Below, piece by piece: positions 35,656-49,111 of a stretch of 64,000 nucleotides of DNA (the first letter of the stretch is position 1; each line of letters begins with the position of its first letter). The DNA is taken from NCBI GenBank assembly GCA_030448265.1, contig JAUJNG010000012.1, positions 62,001 to 126,000 on the forward strand, given 5' to 3'. The notes under the pieces were generated by a model, which did no database searches, was not told the origin of the DNA, and worked only from the letters and a program-made list of their open reading frames with translations. Source of the stretch: Abditibacterium sp. GTDB taxonomy: Bacteria; Armatimonadota; Abditibacteriia; Abditibacteriales; Abditibacteriaceae. Both the position numbers and the translations under genes were made by a program.

Positions 35656-36663
35656 TTATCTGGCTTCGGCTTGGACAACGGCGTAAACCCCTTCCACGAC
35701 CATTGCCATGCGCTCGTAATCTAAAGTGTCCGGTGTGTCCTGCGCCGTGTGATAGGCAGGGTTGCGGAAAAACGAGGTGTCGGTAATCATGGCTGCATCA
35801 TAACCTTGGTTCCAGTAGTTGCGGTGGTCTGAAAGATCGATGCCAGGCAGTGCAGGCGGTGCGTTGATCGAATGCACCGGCAGAGACGAAGCGCCCTGCA
35901 TCGCTTTCTTGATGCGTTTTACGGCCGCACCCTGCCCAGCTTTTCCTACTACGCCGATGAAGTTGCCCACCGAGGGATACATTAGCTTCATCGCTGCCAC
36001 AGGATAGCGCTGGCTGTTGGGTGCATCGCTGAAGTAGCCAATCATTTCCAATGACAGCATCAAACGCACCGGCACTTTCTCTTTTTTAAGCGAGGCGGCA
36101 TGAACGGCGCTCCCCATGTGGGGGGTAGCAAAGAAGGGTGGTTCCTCCAGGGTAAAAGCCACCAGCTCCACAGACGTCTTGAGCGGCGTCTTTTGGGAGG
36201 ATCTGCCCATCAAGTGCGCCAATTCAATCAGCCCAGCGACACCACTGGCATTATCATCGGCGCCAGGTAGTGGGCCTGCGGAGTCATAATGCGCTCCAAC
36301 CACAATCCGCTCTTTTGTCGCTGGTCCAAAGAAGGCGCTGACATTGCGATACGTCACTCCCTGCACCTGGAATGGCTGCTGCGAAACCTTACCGCCAGCC
36401 TGCTCAAATTCCTGCCGAATGTAAGCGGCGACACGGTCGAGGTTCTTGGGATGATTGTAATCCCGTGGAGTCAGAGTCTCCGCCAGCATGGAGACATGGC
36501 CTTTAAGTCGCTGCGGATCAACGCCGTTCATTCTTGAGTCCTTCTTAATGGCAAACAGAATTGGCTGTGTAATCATCACCCAAAGTGCCGCCGAGACACA
36601 GAAGATTCCAAAGACTGTGCCCTTCAGCCACATTTTGCGACGCCCTGGAGTTCCTGCTTTCAT
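35656..36663 (-). CDS. Membrane-anchored M28-family zinc aminopeptidase
   Basis: The protein has 335 residues. One N-terminal membrane anchor (GTVFGIFCVSAALWVMI) is followed by a peptidase domain of the M28 type. Zinc ligands visible are His125 in VVGAHYDSAG, Asp136 in PGADDNASGV and Glu173 in TLEEPPFF. EMIGYFSD and the late YHTAQDTPDTL follow. It probably trims peptides outside the membrane. It is isolated between mobile-element debris and the rRNA region, with no operon partners. Base composition is slightly less GC-rich than in the sugar genes. Confidence 0.88.
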   Translation of the reverse strand: MKAGTPGRRKMWLKGTVFGIFCVSAALWVMITQPILFAIKKDSRMNGVDPQRLKGHVSMLAETLTPRDYNHPKNLDRVAAYIRQEFEQAGGKVSQQPFQVQGVTYRNVSAFFGPATKERIVVGAHYDSAGPLPGADDNASGVAGLIELAHLMGRSSQKTPLKTSVELVAFTLEEPPFFATPHMGSAVHAASLKKEKVPVRLMLSLEMIGYFSDAPNSQRYPVAAMKLMYPSVGNFIGVVGKAGQGAAVKRIKKAMQGASSLPVHSINAPPALPGIDLSDHRNYWNQGYDAAMITDTSFFRNPAYHTAQDTPDTLDYERMAMVVEGVYAVVQAEAR

Positions 36664-37133
36664 ACGTGTTTACCTTCACTCGAAGTGGCTGGAGTTTCGC
36701 TCCCTGAGGATCCGCTGTCACGGCTTCGTGCAAGTGAGAAGCAATTTCGGGCGGACTGCGATTAATTTTCGGACGAGCCAATGGATAGCCACCAGTCGAG
36801 TAGACAGAGGCTTTCGACATCGCCAGAACCTGAGACCATGGGGCGAAGGAATCACAGAAGGCAACGCTCTCATTGTCCGCCTGTTCACATCCACCCCTAC
36901 GTTATGGCGCTTCAAGAATTGAAGGGCCAAATGTTTACAAAGTGGAACCTGACGGCCTCATCTGCCACTTTAGTAAGGTTCCGTTTCATCAGGCTGCGTG
37001 GCACCTCACACTACATTTTTTTGAAAAAATTGGCAACCTGACGGTCGGATTAGCATCTTGACATAGGCTCTATCCCGAAGACTTTCCACCAAAGTTTTAC
37101 TTCTAATTTTTGAAGAAAAGTTGGAGAAAAAGT
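36664..37133. other. Gap between peptidase and rRNA promoter; nothing recognised
   Basis: Small open frames exist on both strands, but none has a recognisable domain or clear start signal. The right part is AT-richer. TTGACA occurs at 37058 without a matching -10. Confidence 0.5.
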
Positions 37134-37163
37134 GGAACGAGCTATACGGCAGGACCGTATATA
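37134..37163 (+). promoter_or_regulatory. Putative 23S-5S promoter with palindrome
   Basis: GGAACG (37134-37139), an 18-base spacer, then TATATA (37158-37163). The spacer and -10 contain the palindrome ATACGG-N5-CCGTAT. The same arrangement precedes the 16S gene (40791-40819). AT-rich sequence lies upstream. The spacing and repetition support a promoter; the -35 is not a standard TTGACA. Confidence 0.5.
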
Positions 37164-37506
37164 AAGAGCTGCTAAAAATGGCTGAAAAGCCCAGCTCATA
37201 GAAGTCTGCGGATCACTGATGTTATCTCCTTCCCCAACATCGGGTCACCGCAAAACTCCCAACCCAGAGCGAGAAAAACCAGATTCTGTCCAAGTGAAAC
37301 GGAAATGTAAAATTTCTAAATTTCACTTTTTGGCCTCTGCGTATGTCTGTTGAGCGGGTATTATTAAATGTCCGCCTGACAGGCAGTGGGAAGTCAAACG
37401 AAGTAAGCAAAAAGCGGTTGAATCGAGTGAGCCTGAGTGGTTCATTCGCTTCAGCCAGAGTCCAAAGTAGAGCGCGCTGCGTTTTATTTGGAATTTTGTG
37501 TTGAGC

Positions 37507-37531
37507 ACCTTGAAAACTGCATAGAGTGTGA
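37507..37531 (+). other. 23S processing stem, 5' strand
   Basis: ACCTTGAAAACTGCATAGAG and the next five bases pair with 40572-40596 (two G-U-type differences), enclosing the 23S gene. This is the usual RNase III-type precursor stem. Confidence 0.8.
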
Positions 37532-37647
37532 GAAGAAACACATTTTCGTTGGAGATGTTTGAATCCGATTGATTCGGATTGGAACTCTTGCGATATGGTA
37601 AAGATGACATTTTGCGATTCAAATTAGTATTTGAATAGTTTAAGCGT

Positions 37648-40541
<2,894 letters not shown>

Positions 40542-40571
40542 TTTTACCCTTTCGCAAGCCGCGAAATGTGT

Positions 40572-40596
40572 TCACACTCTACGCAGTTTTCAGGGT
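40572..40596 (+). other. 23S processing stem, 3' strand
   Basis: TCACACTCTACGCAGTTTTC plus AGGGT pairs with 37507-37531. Confidence 0.8.
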
Positions 40597-40630
40597 GCGG
40601 TCTTTGGACTGCAACAGCCCTAAATGGTTT

Positions 40631-40746
40631 TGCGGTGGTTTTGGCGAGAGGGAAACGCCCGTTCCCATTCCGAACACGGAAGCTAAGCCTCTCAGCGCTG
40701 ATGATACTGCAAGGGTAGCCTTGTGGGAAAGTAAGTCGCCGCCGCA
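40631..40746 (+). rRNA. rrf: 5S ribosomal RNA
   Basis: The helix ends TGCGGTGG and CCGCCGCA pair. CCCATTCCGAACACGGAAGC and GGTAGCCTTGTGGGAAAGTA are typical 5S segments. About 116 bases, 89 bases after the 23S. Confidence 0.93.
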
Positions 40747-40790
40747 TTCTCTTTTTGTTCCTTTCACCATCAGAAATTATCTGGGATGAG

Positions 40791-40819
40791 GGAACGGAAT
40801 ACGGTGTAAACCGTATAAT
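40791..40819 (+). promoter_or_regulatory. Putative separate 16S promoter with palindrome
   Basis: GGAACG, a 17-base spacer, then a perfect TATAAT (40814-40819). The palindrome ATACGGT-GTAA-ACCGTAT (40799-40816) overlaps the -10. It mirrors the element upstream of the 23S, so the 16S may have its own start site even though it lies downstream of the 5S. Confidence 0.55.
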
Positions 40820-40888
40820 ATAAGTCCCCATCTGACATAGCGAAGACGCCTCCAAAGCGAGGCCGAAAAGTTGGATCGGCGCGTTCTT

Positions 40889-40904
40889 TGAAAACTGAAT
40901 AGTG
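40889..40904 (+). other. 16S processing stem, 5' strand
   Basis: TGAAAACTGAATAGTG is the exact reverse complement of 42711-42726 and encloses the 16S gene. Confidence 0.85.
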
Positions 40905-41076
40905 ATTACGAAAGTGTTCTTCTAAATAACAAGTCGAGCCGAGGAAGCGGGAGACCGTGAGAATCGGCAAAGTGATGTGCGAGCAACAGGTCAAGCAAAA
41001 ACGAGTTTTTGAATTGGTAAAACAGATCAAAACCTCTCAATAAAAACAATTCCAGCCTTCGGGCTGTAATTAACTT

Positions 41077-42584
<1,508 letters not shown>

Positions 42585-42710
42585 TGGAGCATTTTTAGCA
42601 AGCCACAAGCGTAAGCTTTTGAGCCGAACGACATTTGCCCAAATTTACTTGCACATCATCCTAAACTTGTTTCGCTTGAAAAAGCAACTGCTTGATCTGC
42701 ACCCAGTTTT

Positions 42711-42726
42711 CACTATTCAGTTTTCA
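42711..42726 (+). other. 16S processing stem, 3' strand
   Basis: CACTATTCAGTTTTCA pairs perfectly with 40889-40904. Confidence 0.85.
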
Positions 42727-42737
42727 GAGAATGAGCC

Positions 42738-42774
42738 AAAAGCCCATCGAATCGAATGATTCAATGGGCTTTTT
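42738..42774 (+). terminator. Rho-independent terminator of the rRNA unit
   Basis: AAAAGCCCATCGAATC, a short loop, GATTCAATGGGCTTTTT: a stem with one mismatch and a T-run, 12 bases after the 16S processing stem. It ends the rRNA transcript. Confidence 0.85.
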
Positions 42775-42949
42775 CTGTTTCTGGTTGGGTGCTTACTCAG
42801 TTGCCCCTTATCTGGGTGTGCTGTATTCGACGGCGCCTGGCATCAATCCCGATAAGGTGGAAATCGTCAAAAATAAGATGGCTAAAAATTAAGAATGTGT
42901 GGGAACTCCATTACAGCTAATCCGATTGTTTGAGTCCACAGTGTCTGAA

Positions 42950-43619
42950 CTAGGCCTGAGCTGCCTCAGGCGGCAACTGCTGCCCCGCGCAAGAGATGTC
43001 CTTTTGCCTTTGGGCGTCATCTCTTGGGGCCAACGTCCTCACGCGCTGCTTGATCCAACTCCAGGCCAGTTCAATGGGATTGAGGTCAGGGCACGGGTCC
43101 AAGCAGGGCCCGCCCCCGATTGTCCAGCCATACAAGCGAGAGAGATTCAAGGCATGGAGATTCAAGGCAAAGCCGCACTCGTCCAGAAACACTAACTTCT
43201 CGACCGGCACCTGAGCGATCTGCTGGCCGAACAGCGCCCGCTTCCCTTCACAGCGTTCCTGCGCCATTCGACTCTTTTTTATATCGCCCTTTCAGGCACT
43301 GGAGGTGATCGTGCAGCGTGGAACGCGGCAAGAACACGCCACTGCGCCGCTCCCACTCCAAACTCAACTGCTCCACTGTCCAGTCACTGTTCTCTTCCAC
43401 CATCGCCACAAACGCCGCTTCCTGATCGGGGCGCAACCGAGGGGCCCGCCCTGGATGAGGACGCGGGGCCAACTCGCCCCGCGCCGCGCGCGCCACCAGG
43501 CGCTGCACCGTCTTGGCACACACTCCAAAGCGGCGCGCCACACTCGTTTGACTGCAACCACTATCAACCACTATCACACGCTGCCACGATCCGCTCCCAA
43601 AGATCCAGCGATAATGCAC
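42950..43619 (-). pseudogene. IS630-family transposase, frameshifted and internally deleted
   Basis: On the minus strand the N-terminal part reads SVARRFGVCAKTVQRLVARA and WTVEQLSLEWERRSGVFLPR (helix-turn-helix). After an extra A in the run near 43275, the second part reads VEKLVFLDECGFALNL (first catalytic Asp). It then jumps from RLYGWTIGG to PCPDLNPIELAWSWIK, so the centre of the DDE domain is missing. The element cannot be active. The insertion limits are about 42905-43640; no clear terminal repeats were identified. Confidence 0.8.
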
Positions 43620-43640
43620 TCATAGCTCACAGTCTCTCAG

Positions 43641-44028
43641 GAACTCCTACTCTCGGAAATGCTATAAAGCGATTGACAAGCAGACCAACCAAGCGTTGCG
43701 CCCGATGGCATGGGTTTCCGCTCATTCCTCACTCCCTCCACATAAATTCCACTATCTGGCCCTCAGCGCGGCTTGGCGGCGTGAACCGCAACCACCGAAT
43801 TTTCACAGAAAACGTGTTGCTTTACACCGTCGGAGTGAGTGAAGTTGGGGTCGGATAACCCGCCTGGATACGGAAGAGAAAGGGAACTATCTCGACTTGG
43901 CGCCACATCTCGCACATCTCTTGCTTCAACCTATAGCTGATCTGAAATGAGTTGCGTCGTGGGCCATCTCCCCTTCGCAGGGGCGAAAAACGGACTGGGG
44001 TTGTAACACGCTCATCGGCAACGAAATT
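43641..44028. other. Gap between IS630 remnant and IS200 copy; nothing recognised
   Basis: A minus-strand frame (VADERVTTPVRFSPLRRGDG) continues into the IS but shows no known domain or start signal. The stretch probably holds debris left by insertions. Confidence 0.4.
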
Positions 44029-44703
44029 CATTCTTTCTGTGGGTCGATACCCCGCCGCTTGCGGCGATTTGAGCCTCGCGTCAGCAAGGGGAGTGCGCTG
44101 TGTTTGACTTGAGGCATGAGTCGTCTGATCCACAAAAGTCACAATGTGAGCGTGTTGCTTCCCCATGCGGTGTTTCCTGCCAAATATCGGCGTGTGGTGA
44201 TTGACCAAGCCGTGGACGAGGCAGTGCGCGAGGTATGTCTGGACATCGCGCGGCGCTACGAGATCGAAGCTACGAGATCGAATTTTTGGAAATTGGCACT
44301 GATGGCGACCATGTGCATTTTTTGGTGCAGTGGGTTCCCACCTACAGCCCAACCCGTATCATCACCATCCTCAAGAGCCTCACGGCGCGCGAGGTGTTCA
44401 AGCGGTGTCCTCAGGTCAAGAAGAAGTTGTGGGGCGGCGAGTTCTGGTCACACGGCTCCTTTGTCTCGACGGTGGGGCCCCAGGACAACGAACACACCAT
44501 CGCGGATTATGTGCGCGACCAAGGCCAAGAAAAAGGTCAAGATGTGACCTACCAACAACTCTATGCCGCTCACTCTCTCGTGCCCTCCTTCTCTGATCAG
44601 TTAGCCCTCTTTTGACTGGCAGCCACCACGATGCCGCACGTTGACAGCCAAAGTTACACTCTCCTTGAAATACCCCGCCGCTTGCGGCGGGGATTCCTTT
44701 ATT
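44029..44703 (+). mobile_element. IS200/IS605-family insertion sequence, copy 2
   Basis: The left end ATTCTTTCTGTGGGTC and hairpin CCCCGCCGCTTGCGGCG, and the right end hairpin CCCCGCCGCTTGCGGCGGGG (44672-44691), match copy 1 at 16026. Point differences are scattered, so the copies did not duplicate very recently. It has cut off the start of a glycosidase gene whose fragment follows at 44704. Confidence 0.8.
44116..44615 (+). CDS. tnpA: IS200/IS605 Y1 transposase TnpA, broken by a 14-base duplication
   Basis: The N-terminal part MSRLIHKSHNVSVLLPHAVF and the C-terminal part with GDHVHFLVQWVPTYSP and IADYVRDQG are out of frame. The cause is a tandem copy of GCTACGAGATCGAA at 44254-44281. Removing one unit restores RRYEIEFLEIGTDGDHVHF. 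The five-T run that is short in copy 1 is intact here. Both copies are thus disrupted within about 15 bases of each other by different changes. Confidence 0.85.
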
Positions 44704-44815
44704 CCCGACATGGGCACCGAATTCGACGCCCAGGAATTCGCCCAAACCTTGAAAGACGCCCACGTCAACAGCGTGACGGTCTTCGCCAAGTGCCATCACG
44801 GCATGTGCTCAAATC
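44704..44815 (+). pseudogene. Glycosidase fragment (GHL6/beta-galactosidase-trimerisation type)
   Basis: The frame after the IS end encodes PDMGTEFDAQEFAQTLKDAH, then VNSVTVFAKCHHGM. This matches the start of hypothetical glycosyl hydrolases that open with 'F.ETLK.AHVNSVTVFAKCHHG'. It lacks a start codon and stops matching after HHGM. It is a relic of a carbohydrate enzyme. Confidence 0.6.
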
Positions 44816-44831
44816 GTGTTTTTTGGCGCCC

Positions 44832-44853
44832 AAACCGCTTAAACGGGTTTTTT
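44832..44853 (+). terminator. Possible terminator after the glycosidase fragment
   Basis: AAACCGCTTAAACGGGTTTT with two further Ts: a short stem with a bulge and a T6 run. It precedes the oxidoreductase gene. Confidence 0.35.
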
Positions 44854-44938
44854 GCAACGATGCCAAAATCGGCGGCGCTTTGGCGACCGCAGCCTGACAA
44901 ACGAAAGTTTTGCCAGAGGGTAAAATAAAGGGTCGCAC

Positions 44939-45973
44939 ATGAAAAAATACTCTTCCCCTTCTGAAATTACGGTGGGCGTTATCGGTTACGGCGGCGCGTT
45001 CAACATGGGACGCCAGCATCTGCAACAAATGCAGGCCGCCGGAATGACGCCGGTTGCGGTGTCCGAAATTGATGCGGCACGTCTCGCCGTCGCCTCGCAG
45101 GATTTTCCTGGGATCCAGACTTACGCGAAGGTGGAAGAAATGCTGGACAACTCGCAGGTCAATTTGATCGTGCTGATTACCCCGCACAACACCCATGCTC
45201 CCCTGGCGCTCAAGTGCCTGGAGGCGGGGCGCCATGTGATCTGCGAAAAACCGCTCGCCATCACGACTCAGGAAGTCGATGCCATGATGGAGGCCGCGCA
45301 CAACTCCGGCGTGATGCTCTCGGCCTATCACAACCGGCACTGGGACGGGCGCATCATGCAGGCCGTCGAACTGGTGAAAAATCAAAAACTGATTGGCGAT
45401 GTCGTTCGCATCGAGTGTCACATGGGCGGCTACAGAAAGCCTGGCGATTGGTGGCGCACCAGCCGCTCGATTTCGGGCGGCATTCTCTACGACTGGGGCG
45501 TGCATCTGCTGGAATACTCGCTGCAACTCATCGAGGCGCCGCTCACCGAAGTGAGCGGCACGGCGCATGAGGGCTTCTGGGCGCCGCAAACCGCCTGGAA
45601 AGACGACGCCAACGAAGACGAAGGTTTCGTCCTGGCGCGCTTCGAGGGCGGCCAGTGGCTCACCCTTTCGATTTCCAACCTGGATTCGAAGGGCAAAGAA
45701 GGCTGGGTCGAAATCACCGGCACAAAGGGCACCCTCGTGCTGGATGGAGGGCATTCCAAACTGTTCCAACACGTCGATGGCCGCTTCATCGTCACGCAGC
45801 TGCCCAACCCGCAGGACGAGGGGCAGTGCTACTACGACAACGTGCGCGATCATCTGGTGGACGGCGCGCCGTTGGTGATCAGCGCCGAGTGGGCGCGGCG
45901 TCCGATTCACATTTTAGATCTGGCGGGGCAAAGTGCCAGAGCGGGCCGCGCTTTACCCGCGCTCTATCGTTGA
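44939..45973 (+). CDS. Gfo/Idh/MocA-family oxidoreductase
   Basis: The protein has 344 residues. The Rossmann start is TVGVIGYGGAFNMGRQHLQQ, followed by LIVLITPHNTHAPLALK, HVICEKPLAITTQEVD (EKP motif) and the substrate-domain HMGGYRKPGDWWRTSRSISG with GILYDWGVHLLEY. It probably oxidises or reduces a sugar derivative. It stands alone on the + strand and converges with the ABC transporter operon, but the same kind of enzyme occurs in the other two sugar clusters. A short poorly spaced purine stretch precedes the start. Confidence 0.9.
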   Translation: MKKYSSPSEITVGVIGYGGAFNMGRQHLQQMQAAGMTPVAVSEIDAARLAVASQDFPGIQTYAKVEEMLDNSQVNLIVLITPHNTHAPLALKCLEAGRHVICEKPLAITTQEVDAMMEAAHNSGVMLSAYHNRHWDGRIMQAVELVKNQKLIGDVVRIECHMGGYRKPGDWWRTSRSISGGILYDWGVHLLEYSLQLIEAPLTEVSGTAHEGFWAPQTAWKDDANEDEGFVLARFEGGQWLTLSISNLDSKGKEGWVEITGTKGTLVLDGGHSKLFQHVDGRFIVTQLPNPQDEGQCYYDNVRDHLVDGAPLVISAEWARRPIHILDLAGQSARAGRALPALYR

Positions 45974-45993
45974 ATGATCGGTTGGTGATTGAA

Positions 45994-46027
45994 AAGCTCG
46001 CTCAGGAGCTTGAAGGCCGTGACCTTC
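45994..46027. terminator. Tandem small stem-loops between converging genes
   Basis: AAGCTC-GCTCAG-GAGCTT and GAAGG-CCGTGA-CCTTC, followed by TTTGT. Weak stems that could serve either strand. Confidence 0.35.
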
Positions 46028-46048
46028 TTTGTAATCCCCACATAAACC

Positions 46049-47053
46049 CTAATCGCGGCTTCTGAGGCGCAGCCGCAGCTGGTCAAGACCAACCGCCAAG
46101 AGCAGCACCACACCGCGCGCGACTTCCTGATAGTAGCTCGACACGTTGAGCAGGGTCAGGCCGTTGTTGAGCGTGCCCAAAATCAAAACGCCCAAAAAAG
46201 TGCCGAAAATGGTGCCTTTGCCGCCGCTCAGACTGGTTCCGCCCAGGATAACCGCCGCGATCACGCTCAGTTCGATGCCCGCCGAGGCCGTGGGGCTGCC
46301 CGCGCCGAGCTGCGAGGCGAGCAAAATGCCGCACAGCGCCGCGCTGAGCGCCGAGAGAAAATAAACCGCCATTTGCAGGCGCGGCACCGCAAGTCCCGAC
46401 AATCGCGAGGCGTGAGGGTTACCGCCAACGGCGTAAATCGAGCGCCCGAAAACCGTCGAACGCATTACCCAGGCCGCCAGAAGAAACAGCGCCGCCATCA
46501 CCACGACCTGAAACGGCACACCCACAACGAATCCCTTGCCCAGAAAGCCGAAATTGTCGTTGCCCGACGCGATGGACTGCGTCAAACCACCGGAAAAAAT
46601 CAGCGACAGACCGCGCCCGATGGAGAGCGTGCCCAGCGTCGCGATGAGGGGGTTGATGCCAACGCGCGTAATCGCCATGCCGTTGAACAAGCCGACGAAC
46701 GCGCCCACGCCCAGCGCGAGCAGAACGGCCAGGCCAATGGGCATCCGGTGCGACAACTGCGCGACCGTCACCGCCGAAAGCGCGACGACGGTCCCCACCG
46801 ACAAATCGATGCCGCCCGCCACGATCACCATCGTCATCGCCACCGCGATAATGCCGGTGATCGCCACGGTGAGCAGGATGTTGGAGAGGTTGTGGACGCT
46901 CAAAAAAAACGGCGACATCACGCTGAGCGCGCCAAAAAGCAGGAGGTAAATCGCCACCAACCCCAGCGACTCACCCCAGTTGATGCGGTCGAGCGCGCGC
47001 CTGGACGCGGAAGTGGGCGCGTTTGGGGACAACGGTTCGGCGTTTGGTGTCAT
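46049..47053 (-). CDS. Sugar ABC transporter permease (RbsC/RhaP-like)
   Basis: The protein has 334 residues and many hydrophobic segments. Typical marks are GIIAVAMTMVIVAGGIDLSV, GLFNGMAITRVGINPLIATL, VGGNPHASRLSG and VIAAVILGGTSLSGGKGTIF. It forms the membrane channel for the binding protein at 50148 and the ATPase at 48885. The gene is intact, unlike its two partners. Members of this family import ribose, rhamnose, galactose and others; context with GH105 and a deoxysugar isomerase favours rhamnose, fucose or arabinose. Confidence 0.92.
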   Translation of the reverse strand: MTPNAEPLSPNAPTSASRRALDRINWGESLGLVAIYLLLFGALSVMSPFFLSVHNLSNILLTVAITGIIAVAMTMVIVAGGIDLSVGTVVALSAVTVAQLSHRMPIGLAVLLALGVGAFVGLFNGMAITRVGINPLIATLGTLSIGRGLSLIFSGGLTQSIASGNDNFGFLGKGFVVGVPFQVVVMAALFLLAAWVMRSTVFGRSIYAVGGNPHASRLSGLAVPRLQMAVYFLSALSAALCGILLASQLGAGSPTASAGIELSVIAAVILGGTSLSGGKGTIFGTFLGVLILGTLNNGLTLLNVSSYYQEVARGVVLLLAVGLDQLRLRLRSRD

Positions 47054-47083
47054 GTGGATCCTTGTGCGGCAGCTTTATCCTTT

Positions 47084-47258
47084 AGACCTCTTGCAAAAGT
47101 GCGACAATAGAACAAATTGTCATTCCGAGGGAGCCTCGGCGACCGAGGAATCAGTCGCAGACTCCACTCAACGGCAGTCAATGGGTGGACATTGCGGCTG
47201 ATTCCTCGGTCGCCGAGGCTCCCTCGGAATGACAGGTGGCAACTTTTGCAAGAGGTCT
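47084..47258. repeat. MITE-like palindrome, family E copy 1 (AGACCTCTTGCAAAAGT ends)
   Basis: The ends AGACCTCTTGCAAAAGT and ACTTTTGCAAGAGGTCT are exact inverted repeats. The inner arms hold TGTCATTCCGAGGGAGCCTC and GGCGACCGAGGAATCAG. The second copy is at 63227-63369. It lies between the permease and ATPase genes of one operon. Confidence 0.85.
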
Positions 47259-47263
47259 TTTAT

Positions 47264-47394
47264 GAGAAACGCAGTTGAATCCCTCACACCAACTTTGGTG
47301 GGGGGGGGGCTTGCGCCCTCTTCCCATCAAGAGAACGCAGGATTGGGAAGAGGGCGCAAGCCCCACCTCGACCAAAGTTGCAACGGCGTTTCTC
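47264..47394. repeat. Long palindrome, family C copy 2
   Basis: Ends GAGAAAC/GTTTCTC; the core GGGCTTGCGCCCTCTTCCCA pairs with TGGGAAGAGGGCGCAAGCCC. It abuts the ATPase stop codon. A T/G run in the left arm is GGTGGGGGGGGG, a likely place for base-count errors. Confidence 0.8.
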
Positions 47395-48885
47395 TATCCT
47401 TCCCCGGCGGCGGCGGCCAAGAGCGATTCCTGAGTCGCCGCGCCGCGCCCAAATTCGCGCACGATGCGCCCCTTGCCAAAACCAGAATTCGGTCGCACAG
47501 CGCCAGGGTTTCTTCGATGTCGCTCGAAACCAGAACCAGGGCTAATCCGCGTTCACGCAGCGTTTCCAGAGTCGCGTAAAATATCGGCGCGCGCCTGACA
47601 TCGACGCCGCGCGTCGGTTCGGCGAGCAGCAAAACGCGCGTGCCCGCTTCGAGCCAGCGCGCCAACACCACTTTTTGCTGGTTGCCGCCGCTGAGCGTTC
47701 CACCGTCTGGGCCGAACTGCGCGCCCGAATCCCCAGGGTCGCGTCCAGTGCGCGGCGCGCTCGGCTTCGCGCGAGCGATGGAAAACGCTGCGCGGCGCCA
47801 CGCTGTCCCAGTTGCCCAGCGTCAGATTCTCCGCCACGCTCATGCCCAGCACCAAGCCTTCGATTTTGCGATCCTCGGACACAAATCCGATACCGTCGCG
47901 CTTGGCCTGCGCGGGCGAATCGGCCTTCACCTTGTGCCCCGCGACTCGAATTTCTCCCGAAGCGGCAGGGGCGGCGAACCAAAGAGAGCGCGCACCACTT
48001 CCATTTGTCCGGCGCCCAGAAGCCCATAAAGCCCGACGATCTCGCCCGCGCGAACCGAAAAATCCACATCCTGAAAATGATGGCCGCGCGACAAACCGGA
48101 AACCTCTAAAACCACCTCGCCTGGCACTCCATTGCGGGCCGGATAAAGCGTTTCGACGTCGCGCCCCACCATAAGGCGCACAATTTCGGCGCGCGAGGTG
48201 TCCTGCATGGCGACGGCGCCCGCCGCGATGCCGTCGCGCAAAACCGTGACGCGCTGCGCGACCTGTTCCACTTCATCGAGCCGGTGCGAGATGTAAACGA
48301 TGGCCACGCCCTGCGCCCGCAGGTGGGCGATAGTCTCAAAGAGCAGATGCACTTCGCGCGAGGTGAGCGCCGCCGTCGGCTCGTCCATCACCAAAACGCG
48401 GGTTTGACGATGCGAAAGCGCTTTGGCGATCTCCACCAACTGCTGCTTGCCCACGCTGAGGCGTCCCACTGGTTCGCGCGAGTCGATATCGGCCTGAAGC
48501 GTGGCCAGAATTTCGGTGGTGCGCCGGTGCGCTTCGGGCCAGTCGATGATGGGGCCACGACGCGGTAGATGGCCCATCAAAACGTTTTCGGCCACGCTCA
48601 AATCGGGCGCGGAATTGAGTTCCTGGTAGATGATGCGAACGCCCGCGTTCTCGGCGTCGCGCGGCGAATGGAAAGTGACGACCTCGCCATCGAGCGTAAT
48701 TTCGCCGCCGTCGCGCGGGGTGTCGCCGCCGAGAATTTTCATCAGCGTTGACTTGCCCGCGCCGTTTTCACCCATCAGTGCCACGACTCGCCGCCGTGGG
48801 CCGAGAAATCCACGCCGTGCAGCACTTCGACACCCGAAAACGATTTGCGAATGCCGCGCATTTGCAGCAGGGGAAGGGAAGTCAT
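47394..48885 (-). CDS. Sugar ABC transporter ATP-binding protein (RbsA/RhaT-like, two ABC domains), multiply frameshifted
   Basis: By homology the start is MTSLPLLQMRGIRKSFSGVE at 48885. The first ABC domain has Walker A GENGAGKST, RLSVGKQQLVEIAKAL and VLVMDEPTAAL. The second has GFVSEDRKIEGLVLGMSVAE, LSGGNQQK and LLLAEPTRGVDV. The frame must be corrected after HGGE near 48790 (one G), near 47935, near 47750-47690, and at the C-terminus near 47477 (one A, giving VLAKGRIVREFG). Repaired length is about 497 residues, normal for the family. This is the gene most affected by indels here; it may be a real pseudogene or a poorly resolved part of the assembly. Confidence 0.82.
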
Positions 48886-48960
48886 GGAAAAAGGGGTTTT
48901 TGGGGGGACACGGCATGCCATTTAATGTGATGTCACCCTGTTATCGTCAGGCTCGATGAC

Positions 48961-49044
48961 ACGGTTTGTAGTAGCGCCGCGAGGCCGCGTTTGAACCAAC
49001 TCTAACGTTCTCGAAACGCGCCTCGCGGCGCTACTACAAACCGT
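48961..49044. repeat. Long palindrome, family D copy 1
   Basis: ACGGTTTGTAGTAGCGCCGC, then GAGG, pairs with its reverse complement. It is framed by degraded GGGACACGGC(A)TGCC palindrome ends at about 48904 and 49099, so it may be nested in another element. The second copy is inside the element at 63227. Confidence 0.8.
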
Positions 49045-49111
49045 GCTCATCGAGTGCCCACGCCCAAAAACAGGTCACTCAGTAGCGTGCCGTGTCCCTC
49101 CAAAAATCGCC

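Noticed and set aside
36545-36820. 91-codon frame upstream of the M28 peptidase (MSKASVYSTGGYPL)
   Set aside because: It runs out of frame into the peptidase gene and shows no domain; the left part is a shadow of the real gene.
37058-37080. TTGACA upstream of 23S as its -35 box
   Set aside because: No acceptable -10 at 16-18 bases; the GGAACG/TATATA pair further down is repeated before the 16S and fits better.
40747-41076. tRNA gene in the spacer between 5S and 16S
   Set aside because: No cloverleaf with TTC-arm and acceptor pairing could be found.
43822-44352. 176-codon minus-strand frame across the IS200 left end
   Set aside because: It is mostly antisense to the transposase and the rest shows no known family.
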